64,000 nucleotides of DNA from Watersipora subatra (taxonomy: Eukaryota; Bryozoa; Gymnolaemata; Cheilostomatida; Watersiporidae), in the NCBI RefSeq assembly GCF_963576615.1, contig NC_088710.1:4258001-4322000 (forward strand). The letters run 5' to 3'. The first letter of the stretch is position 1. Each line of letters opens with the position of its first letter. Positions 20,155 to 31,500 of the stretch are shown here, piece by piece. The position numbers and the translations under genes were made by a program. A model generated the notes under the pieces. It was not told the origin of the DNA and did not search any database. It worked only from the letters and a program-made list of their open reading frames with translations.

Positions 20155-23100
20155 TGAAGTTGTGTCAACCAGCAGTGCCAATAAAACTCTATGAAGTTGT
20201 GTCAACCAGCACTGCCAATAACTACTGTATGAAGTCATGTCAACCAGCAGTGCTAATAACTACTCTATGAAGTCATGTCAACCAGCAATGCCAATAGCTA
20301 CTCTATGAAGTCATGTCAACCAGCAATGCTAATAACTACTCTATGAAGTCATGTCAACCAGCAGTGCTAATAACTACTCTATGATGTCATGTTAACCAGC
20401 AGTGCTAATAACTACTCTATGAAGTCGTGTTGACCAGCAGTGCCAATAACTACTCTATGAAGTAGTGTCAACCAGAACTGCCAATAACTACTCTATGAAG
20501 TCATATCAACCAGCACTGCCAATAACTACTCTATAAAGTCATGTCGACCAGCAGTACCAATAGCTACTCTATGATGTTGTGTCAAACAGCAGTACCAATA
20601 ACTACTCTATGAAGTCGTGTTGACCAGCAGTGCCAATAACTACTCTATAAAGTCGTGTTGACCAGCACTGCCAATAACTACTCTATAAAGTCATGTCGAC
20701 CAGCAATGCCAATAACTACTCTATGAAGTCGTGTTGACCAGCAGTGCCAATAACTACTCTATAAAGTCGTGTTGACCAGCACTGCCAATAACTACTCTAT
20801 AAAGTCGTGTTAACCAGCACTGCCAATAACTACTCTATAAAGTCATGTCGACCAGCAATGCCAATAACTACTCTATGAAGTCGTGTTGACCAGCAGTGCC
20901 AATAACTACTCTATAAAGTCGTGTTGACCAGCACTGCCAATAACTACTCTATAAAGTCATGTCGACCAGCAATGCCAATAACTACTCTATGAAGTCGTGT
21001 TGACCAGCAGTGCCAATAACTACTTAATGAAAGCGTGTTAACCAGCACTGCCAATAACTACTCTATAAAGTCATGTCGACCAGCAGTACCAATAGCTACT
21101 CTATGATGTTGTGTCAAACAGCAGTACCAATAACTACTCTATGAAGTCGTGTTGACCAGCAGTGCCAATAACTACTCTATAAAGTCGTGTTGACCAGCAC
21201 TGCCAATAACTACTCTATAAAGTCATGTCGACCAGCAATGCCAATAACTACTCTATGAAGTCATGTTGACCAGCAGTGCTAATAACTACTATATGAAGTC
21301 ATGTTAACCAGCAGTACCAATAACTACTCTATGAAGTCGTGTTGACCAGCAGTGCCAATAACTACTCTATGAAGTCATGTCAACCAGCAGTGCCAATAAC
21401 TACTCTATGAAGTCATGTTGACCAGCAGTGCCAATAACTACTCTATGAAGTCATGTTAACCAGCAGTGCTAATAACTCCTTTATGAAGTCGTGTTGACCA
21501 GCAGTGCCAATAACTACTCTATAAAGTCATGTCGACCAGCAGTGCCAATAACTACTCTATAAAGTCATGTCGACCAACAGTGCCAATAACTACTCTATGA
21601 AGTCGTGTCGACCAGTAATGCAAATAACTACTCTATGAAGTCATGTCGACCAACAGTGTCAATAACTACTCTATGAAGTCATGTTAACCAGCAGTGCTAA
21701 TAACTACTTTATGAAGTCGTGTTGACCAGCAGTGCCAATAACTACTCTATGAAGTCATATCAACCAGCAGTGCTAATAACTACTCTATGAAGTTGTGTTG
21801 ACCAGTAGTGCTAATAACTATTTTATGAAGTCATGTCAACCAGCAGTGCCAATAACTACTCTATAAAGTCATGTCGACCAACAGTGCCAATAACTACTCT
21901 ATGAAGTCATGTCAACCAGCAGTGCTAATAACTATTCTATGAAGTCATGTTGACCAGCAGTACCAATAACTACTCTATGAAGTCATGTTGACCAGCAGTA
22001 CCAATAACTACTCTATGAAGTCATGTTGACCAGCAGTGCCAATAACTACTCTATGAAGTCATGTCAACCAGCAGTGTTAATAACTGCTCTATGAAGTCGT
22101 ATCAACCAGCAGTACCAATAACTACTCTATGAAGTCATGTTGACCAGCAGTGCCAATAACTACTCTATGAAGTCATGTCAACCAGCAGTGCTAATAACTA
22201 TTCTATGAAGTCATGTTGACCAGCAGTACCAATAACTACTCTATGAAGTCATGTTGACCAGCAGTGCCAATAACTACTCTATGAAGTCATGTCAACCAGC
22301 AGTGCTAATAACTATTCTATGAAGTCATGTTGACCAGCAGTACCAATAACTACTCTATGAAGTCATGTTGACCAGCAGTACCAATAACTACTCTATGAAG
22401 TCATGTTGACCAGCAGTGCCAATAACTACTCTATGAAGTCATGTCAACCAGCAGTGTTAATAACTGCTCTATGAAGTCGTATCAACCAGCAGTGCTAATA
22501 ACTATTCTATGAAGTCAGGTTGACCAGCAGTACCATTAACTACTCTATGAAGTCATATCAACCAGCAGTGCTAATAACTACTCTATGAAGTTGTGTTGAC
22601 CAGCAGTGCTAATAACTATTCTATGAAGTCATGCCAACCAGCAGTGCTAATAACTATTCTATGAAGTCAGGTTGACCAGCAGTACCATTAACTACTCTAT
22701 GAAGTCATGTTGACCAGCAGTAGCAATAACTACTCTATGAAGTCATGTTGACCAGCAGTGCCAATAACTACTCTATGAAGTCATGTCAACCAGCAGTGCT
22801 AATAACTATTCTATGAAGTCATGTTGACCAGCAGTACCAATAACTACTCTATGAAGTCATGTTGACCAGCAGTACCAATAACTACTCTATGAAGTCATGT
22901 TGACCAGCAGTGCCAATAACTACTCTATGAAGTCATGTCAACCAGCAGTGTTAATAACTGCTCTATGAAGTCGTATCAACCAGCAGTGCTAATAACTACT
23001 CTATGAAGTCATGTTAACCAGCAGTGCTAATAACTACTCTATGAAGTCATATCAACCAGCAGTGCTAATAACTACTCTACATGTATGAAGTAGTGTTGAC

Positions 23101-23335
23101 CAGCAGTGCTAATAACTACTCTATAAAGTCATGTCGACCAGCAGTGCTAATAACTGCTCTATGAAGTCATGTCAACCAGCAGTGCCAATAACTGCTCTAT
23201 GAAGTCATGTCAACCAGCAGTGCCAATAACTACTCTATGAAGTCATGTCAACCAGCAGTGCCAATGACTACTCTATGAAGTCATGTTGACCAGCAGTGCC
23301 AATAACTACTCTATGAAGTTGTATCAACCAGCAGT
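20155..23335. repeat. 38-bp satellite, ~84 units
   Basis: Unit of the form CTCTATGAAGTCATGTTGAC plus CAGCAGTGCCAATAACTA. Variation is structured: multi-unit blocks recur (for instance near 21,900-22,470 and 22,790-23,000), showing higher-order duplication. It lies between genes A and B and is absent from the spacers at 1-3426 and 53,561-55,651. Confidence 0.96.
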
Positions 23336-23907
23336 ATTCACCCGCTGCTACAAACTCTGGTCTGAAGGCTAAGGTCAAGGTAACAAAACATTGCATGGAC
23401 AGGGGCATGATGCAGCATAAGAACAACTGCTTTATTATATAACTGTATTTAAAATTACAACCTTCCTCTTTTTTATTTGTTATGTGAAAAGAATTGATAA
23501 TCACCTCCCAAAGCACTTTACATAATTGTCAGTTGTGAACTTATGACTAACTGAACTTCAGGTCATCAGCGTATGGCCATTGAGAACAGATTGTCTCTAT
23601 ACATCTTAGTTCTTAGGATCTCTATCAAGGATCAGATACTTAGATGTGAGAATATGCAATGGTTAATACCAGACAGGGCCAACTATTATTAATTAAGAGC
23701 TAAGAACATCTGAAACATTGACGAACTATTCTTGCATCAAGTTGTCAGATTTCTACTTTGAAGCCTGTAAACAAAACTCTTCAATAAGTATAAGGTAGAT
23801 ATAAGTATAATAAAATATTGCTTTAATAGCCATAACTGTTACACAACGCCAGCACTCTAAATTGCTTCCTTATGACATATTTAGTATTTCATTTATAAAG
23901 ATGTTAA

Positions 23908-24759
23908 AGGTTGACTTGCAACAAAATTCACATTACAGTTATTTGGTATCAAAAGATTCACCCTGTCTCACTCTGTTGTGTTGTAGGTGCCAAATATGTG
24001 GAAATGTGATTACAAGCTCAAAAACGAAAAGCCGCCGTAGATTGGAATCTGTTTATTTCTCTGACGTAGTCATTACAGTTTGGTATTGTCTTATCACGTG
24101 ATGTTCTCACGTGAATTAAAAAGCCAATAAAAAGCTCAATATAAAGCTTCGGAAAGTTTATGACAAACACTTTGGGTTTTACCGAAGACCCTGTATCAAA
24201 TATAGATGTTCGCTACTTTACAGTTTTGTTTCGGCTTGATCTAATCGTCAAGTCGTAATCTGATCATGTGACCCAGTACTTCGCAAATAATTTTTGCAGC
24301 CCTTTTCGATTATCACAGGTGACCAACAGGCTGGTTATGATTATCAGACAATGATATGTACTCCTTCGAGGTAAGGTTAAAAAATTAAATGAACTTTAAC
24401 AGTAAGTTATAAGATATTACTGCTAAAAGTGACAGCATTACAATGACGGTAAAACAGACGCATAAAAACAATAGACATGGTTTTATTGCAGTGTATTTGT
24501 GAAAATATTTTGACGAATAAGGTTGCATGAAAGTGTAAACAGAAACCATCTACCACAACTACGTCACATTTGAGCCGTTTTGGAAAGAGAATCCAAACTA
24601 CGGCGGTCTTTGTGGGTGCGATTAGCTGTTCGTTTTTTAGCTTTTAAGAGCTTGTAATCACATTCCCACATATTTTGCACCTACAACACAACAGAGTAAG
24701 ACATGGTGAATCTTTTGATATTAAATAACTGTATTGTGAATTTTGTTGCAAGTCAACCT
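23908..24759. mobile_element. TTAA-site MITE, family 1, copy 3
   Basis: TTAA at 23904-23907 and 24760-24763; ends AGGTTGACTTGCAA and complement. Same downstream position as 1806-2680, so the insertion predates the duplication of genes A and B. Confidence 0.82.
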
Positions 24760-24763
24760 TTAA

Positions 24764-25484
24764 AGAAACCAGGTTAAACATTCCAAGCTTATTTATAATG
24801 CAAGTAATGATACTAAGAAAGGGGTTAAATACACAAATTCAATTTCAAATAAGTATCCTTAGAAACAGATGTGAAGGACCTATAAAAAATTTGAAATATA
24901 TTCAGAACTGGATTAAGACTAGACAAGACTCGACTAGATGCTGACATATATTTATAGAAACTCTCGTAACAACTCAGAAAAGACTTAGTTTTACTGTGTA
25001 TTCATACTATAGGTAGTTTCTTTCATGATGGTTTTGTATATATTTTACCAACTAAAAATGCATATGATGAAGAGGACAGCTTTCTTCTTAAGAGTTGTGT
25101 TGCCATGTTACATGAGCAAGCAAGTCCATTATTTTAATTAGAACATTCTAGTGATGTATGAATTGCATCTTATTCATTCTTGAAAATGTAAGTTGGTAAT
25201 CTGGACTCAAGGTAATAATATCAATTTGTATAATAGCTATCGAAAATATAAAGAATTTTATATAAAATAATTATATTATAAAAGATAAAGTTGATACAGT
25301 ATTCATAAAAACTCTGGAACCAATGTCGGGTATATAAACCACAATAGTGAAGATTTGGAAGACAACAGAAAATTGGTACTTAAAATGATTGTTGCTTGTA
25401 TGACGAATCGTTATGTTTGTTATAGTGGCAGTAGCAATACTTGTCAGCTATGGCAATTTGTTGATAATTGCAGTTGCCAACTTG
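24764..25484. other. 3' flank of gene B
   Basis: Homologous to 2685-3426; likely 3' UTR and spacer. No separate gene seen. Confidence 0.45.
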
Positions 25485-25545
25485 TCAGGCTAAAGGCGTC
25501 TTTGCATGCAACTCTTGATTTTGTGGAGCACCAGCTGGAGGGTAC
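25485..25545 (-). CDS. Gene B exon 10 (C-terminus and stop)
   Basis: 61 nt, acceptor tatgatacag. It encodes YPPAGAPQNQELHAKTPLA and a TGA stop in the same place as gene A. Confidence 0.7.
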
Positions 25546-28500
25546 CTGTATCATAAAAAATTGGAGTTGTATTTTTCAGTTTATGCTAACACAATACAAA
25601 TAGACAAATAAATCTAGGTGTAGATTATATCTACATTCACAGTGTCATAAAATAAAGCGAATCAAAGGCAGATCAAATAAACCCTAAAATCTTAAAACGT
25701 CTTATCAAATATAGAAGGTTGTATTTTCAACAAAAATAATTCTAACCCCAGGAGTTAATCATAGCTTTTAGTAAACATCTTACGAGTTCAAACGCCTCTA
25801 TTTGTATTCTGATGGTGACATCGAGCTTCAATACACAAACAATATAGGGTGAATATGTTTTACATAACATATATTAAAAAGTATTGCAGCGCTGGTTTCT
25901 CAAAGCAAAAATTTCAAAAGCTGTACTTGAAGCCTTGGTTAAGAGCAGACAACTCCTTTGTAACACTAATCATAATTAAAGTTAACACATATATCTAATC
26001 ATCAGCTTGCTGCATCATGTCTTTACTGTGATTAATGATCACTCAGAGTTTGACTTAGTACAAACACTGTACAGCTATGAAGCATATTCTGCAATGTTCT
26101 AAAGTGTGCACTGTACAGCTACAGACCATACACACGCGCGCGCATGCACGCTCGCACGCACACACAAGTTACAGTACATGCACTGTACAGCTGCAGAACA
26201 AATGCTGTAATGTTACAGAACATACAACGTACAGCTACAGAACACATGATGTACAGCTACAGAACATACACTGTGAAGCTACAGAACAGTCATGCCGTGC
26301 AGCTACAGCAAATACAGGAAGGCATCAATACAGTTACAACTGATGTTTTCTCTTGAAGGTCTGTTAACCGGTCTCCACAATTACTACTCTGCTTAACATC
26401 AAAATCTATACTCACACGATATTATTCTGAGGAGGGTATTGGTTGGCACCTGCAGGTGGATAGCTTTGTGGGTCAACAAGCGAATATGCGGGTGGTGGTG
26501 CGCTAGCATGGTTTCCTACATACAAATTTGATAATTCAGGTAAATCATAACCCTGCGACACTGCACTAAGATAAGGATAATAAACTTCTGCTTTTCAAAA
26601 CTTTCAAGCTTTCAAAAGTTTTCAATCTTGGTTGCAGTCTCATCACAGATCTACATACCTATATCAATAAACAACAGCAAAAGTTATTAGAAGTCTGACA
26701 TTCAACTGGAACAGCAATGACTGGGAGGGAGTACTGGCTATCAAATGGAACAGCAATGACGATTAGGAAGTACTGACCATAGAGTTATCTCCCCCTAGAG
26801 TGATAACTGTGCATTCAACAACACGAGCGTTTCCGGTGCCAACAAGGAGCGTTTAGGCCACGCCCCTTTTTTGTGCTAGTCAATCGTAGTGATCGACAGA
26901 ACAATAACGTCAGCCATGAGAATGATCATGAATTTCCAGTTAAGAGAGTAATTATTGCTCATATTAAAGAAATGATGATTATAGTTTATTACTCTAATAT
27001 ATGCTTATTATTTAAAGCAATTCAATACCTACATGCATTGAAAAGGCACTGAATAGATGGTGTTAAGTAAGTGAGTTAATGCAATCAGTTACTCCAATGA
27101 TATAAAGCCCCCAAACATGAGGGGCTGTATATCATTGGTTATTCATAGATAAGATAGATAGTCATACTGGGGTTGTATTACATTGGTGTGATGGGAAGCT
27201 AATCGACTGCCATCAACTGAAAGTATTGACATTGTATGGTGATAGAGTGATTCATTATCACCTCAGTTCACAAACAGCCCTTGGATGTAATCTTAGATTT
27301 CAATACATATCAATCAAATACACTATGTTTCCATGATGCGCAGTGCTTCGGAGTTGCGCTATCTCCGAATCATGGAAACGGCGTCTTCGCACTGAAATCA
27401 CTGCGCACTGATCAGTGCGAAGCCAGTGCAAATTCGAAGCAAAGAAACAGCGACTGCGCAGTGGCTGCGCATAGCTCTCATGCCGTGGATACAGATTCTT
27501 CGAAGGCCATAAACTAGTACAAAGGTTGTCCCGCTAATCTTGTTTTTTTTATTCTTCCGATCTTCTTTCACTTAAGTTTAATTATGGTCTGCATTCACGA
27601 GGATGATGAGGTGATTAGTTTCCTGGACTTTGTTATCGATGCCAACACATTTCGAAAAATAGGTGGCAAGTCCTAAATTAACGTATAAATAATATTACTT
27701 AAAAATACTTATTAAAAATATATTACTTTGTAAAAAGTGTGTTAAGGTTTGTAAAACCTTGTGAATGTGTATTGTAAATAAAAGTATAATGACGACAGAA
27801 TCATAAAAAGACCGTTTATGACGTTCGGTATCCGTGATCGATTCTATTTCTCCATCAGGCGATTCGATTTATACAATTTCTCTTCTCTGGCTAATTTGCT
27901 GAAATTCTGAAAACCACTGCGCAGCATAGAAACGTACAATCCCCTCGACTTCGGAGGGGGGCTGCTTCGCAGTACTGCGCACCATGGAAACATAGTGATA
28001 CATAGACTAGCTTGAAGCAAAGATGTCCACTAGTTAGTGGACATCTTTGCTTGATGTAAGCAAGCAAAAAGTTTGAAAGTTAGAGTGGCAAATGTTGTTA
28101 TATGTTAGATAAAAATAAATTATACTTAATTATACTAAATTATAATTATTTAAAAATAAAATAGACTTTTTATTACTTTATTTATTAAATAAAGTAATAA
28201 AAATTAGCTATGATTACAATAATTTTTTATTGTAATCATAGCTAAACAGATTATAATTAGCATTACTTGCTAATTATTTTACATTTAAACACATTTAGTT
28301 TTATTTTTTTTCCTAATTTATTTCAACAAAACACTTCTTTCATGATATGAAATTTAAAAGTTGTAGTTGTTTGAAAAAGCTTGCAAACCTTTAGAGTTGT
28401 TTTCTTTTTCCTCTTAATTCATTTAAATTGCTTAAAAATATTTTCTTATGATATGAAGTTTAAAAGTTAGAATAGTAAATGTTATATAAAATTAAATTTT

Positions 28501-31500
28501 CTGTCCAAATACTTTTTTATTACTCGGGCAACACCGGGTAGTACAGCTCATAGTTGATGGCAGTTGATTAGCTTCCCATCACACCAATGTAATACAACCC
28601 CAGTATGACTATGTATGTTATCTATGAGTAACTGCTTGCATTACCTTCACTTTCACTCACTATCTATTCAGTGCCTTGGCAAGTCATGCAGGTATCAGGG
28701 ATTATAATTCATTTCCATATTATTTCCATTTCCATTTCCATATTATTTCCATTTCCATAATTCATTTCCATATTAATTCCATTTCCATATTATTTCCATT
28801 TCCATATTATTTCCATTTCCATATTATTTCCATTTCCACAATTCATTTCCATATTAATTCCATTTCCATAATTCATTTCCATATTATTTCCATTTCCATA
28901 TTATTTCCATTTCCATAATTCATTTTCATATTAATTCCATTTCCCTACTTCATTTCCATAGTATTTCCATTTCCATATTATTTCCATTTCCATAATTCAT
29001 TTCCATATTAATTCCATTTCCCTACTTCATTTCCATAGTATTTCCATTTCCATATTATTTCCATTTCCATAATTCATTTCCATATTAATTCCATTTCCAT
29101 AATTCATTTCCATATTATTTCCATTTCCATAGCATTTCCATAATTCATTTCCATATTATTTCCATTTTCATACCATTTCCATACTTGTAAAATAAAATTT
29201 CCATATCCATTTCCCTAAAATTATGGAAATATTTATGTTTATGGAAATGAAAAAGTAAACATTTCCATAATATGTTTAACAATCTCTGGTAGGTATTGAA
29301 TTGCTTTAAATAATAAGCATATATTAGAGTAATAAACTATAATCATCATTTCTTTAATATGAGCATTAATTACTATCTCAAATGGAATTCATGATCCTTG
29401 TTTAACCCTTCTCATGGCTGATGTTATTGATCTAGTCAATCACTACGACTGACTAGCACAAAAAAGAGGCGTGGCCTAAACGCTCCTTGTTGGCACCGGA
29501 AACGCTCGTATAGTTATCACTCTAGGGGGAGATAACTCTATGGTACTGACCATCAACTGTAACAGCAATGACTGGGAGAGAGTAGTGACCAACAGCTAGA
29601 ACAGCAATGAGAGAGAGAGAGGAAGTACTGACCATCAACTGGAACAGCATTGACAGGGAGGGAGTACTGACCCTCAAATGGAACAGCAATGACAGAGAGG
29701 AAGTGCTGACCATCAAATAGAACAGCAGCGACAGGGAGGAAGTATGGTGAAGTTTATAAACAATCTATTCCAGCATAAATGACGCTTGGATCGCCCATTG
29801 TTAAAGATGTGGTTGCGTCAAGAAATTCGATTTAATGAAATTAAGACCCACAAAAGGCTAAAACATCAGCTCCAATTTGATGTCATTTTTGTCTTTGTAG
29901 ACCAACCCTGTCCAGAGATATATGCGTTTGAATGGAGCCCTCTTTTAAAAAGCTCACGTTCCAGCGGGTGCTTCTTTCGTGACGTCACAAGCAATACATC
30001 TGAAAAGAAACCACGAGCGATAAATATGAGGTCGCTTCCTTAGCCAATCATCAGCGCGAAATTTTTATATAGGCCGTAATAAATGTTATCACTCGTAAAA
30101 CGTGTTGTCTGTGATCTCAAATTTAGGGATTTTACTCTATTATTAAATCGCATGGACATCAATATTTACTAAATTAATTAACAACGTTACTTTAATGAAT
30201 TACTCGATCGACACGTTTTATTGGCGGACAACATAATTGTAAAAATTGCTGTAAAGTTACTGCGAAGGTGACTCCGAGTTTTCTTGGCATCAGGTAGTTA
30301 AAGTTCTACGGAAGAAGATCGGCGAATGGAGGTAAATTTATCTTTTACTTTGAGTCTCCTTTGGAGTTTCCTGTTGAGTTTACATTCAGATTATATTTCC
30401 CTGTTTGAGGCTAAAATGTAATTTCCTGTGCGTGCGAGATACATATGTACAGTGAGTTGTTGACGGCTTCTTTTTAATCTTTAGCATCTAGCAATACAAT
30501 GGCTTAGATTGATGAATATACTAAAGGTAATATTTTAGTACTCATTAATACATGTACTAATTAATAAAATTATAACTTTTTGCTATCACTAATCATCGTT
30601 TTATATTTTTTTATCGGTTCACCTAGCTACATTTGCTTCAAATTTTTTGTGGCAGTTTTTTCTAGTAAATTAGATTTATGATTTGACTTTAGATGTTCAC
30701 TTTTCACTTGTAGAAAGTGAAGAAAATCGATTGATCAATACAAATCTTTAACTTCCAGAACCAAAGCTTCGAATCATTGGCTTGGCGTATTGTGCCTTTG
30801 TTAAACATTTATTCGTTTTTAAAATTACACTCACATTCTATCTAAACCCCAATTTGAAAGCTTTCAGTAAGCTTTGAAAGCTTTTAGAATGACATATCTA
30901 TGAATGACATATATTTATTGCATTTGTTTTACTGATTTCAGGATGTTTATGTCGTCCCACCAGCCGAAGCAGCTTTGTCAGTGTAGAAACTGCCATAAAG
31001 GGGAAAGAGAGACTTGAATGTGTGCTGCATATACCATGATGTTTTGTTTGAGTTTGTTGCAGTAGATGAATTTGTCTTATTGTATCAGCTAAAACTACGT
31101 GAGCGACCACGACTTGATGAATATTTTCAATAAAAGCTTTATGCCGAGATGAAAATCTTTTTGCTTGTAAAAATTATATAATAAAATTATATTGTTGAAG
31201 ATAATGCAAAACATGATTTGCAGAATATTGTAGTAAATTGGATACGGTATATGGATGTCCGCAGAACTGGAGAATGTGAGTTCAAATCCAGTTTGCAGCA
31301 GACTTCTCATCCTTAAAACTCTATCCTTATGTATATTCTTTTCAAAGACGCAGCTTGCTTATTTTACTTACGGTAGTAAGAAACTAGTTTTCAGTGTGGG
31401 CAATGATATACAGCCCCGCCCCAAGGATAGGCGACGGACATGATGTGGGCGGGGCTTTTGGGAGGCTGTATATCGTTAGTGTGGGTAGCGGCGGAACTGT

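Larger units (their letters stand above)
26780..29540. mobile_element. Foldback element with ~250-bp or longer inverted ends
   Basis: Left end TAGAGTTATCTCCCCCTAGA and its complement at the right end. Both arms contain CACGAGCGTTTCCGG / CCGGAAACGCTCGTA and match inward past 27000 and, after a gap, again at 27140-27220 versus 28550-28640. No transposase found. It sits inside the exon 8 minisatellite. Confidence 0.82.

Noticed and set aside
13905-23335. Possible CRISPR arrays
   Set aside because: Repeats are adjacent head-to-tail without unique spacers, there are no cas genes, and the genome is eukaryotic.
28676-28918. 80-codon FHFHIISIS frame
   Set aside because: Translation of the TTCCAT simple repeat.
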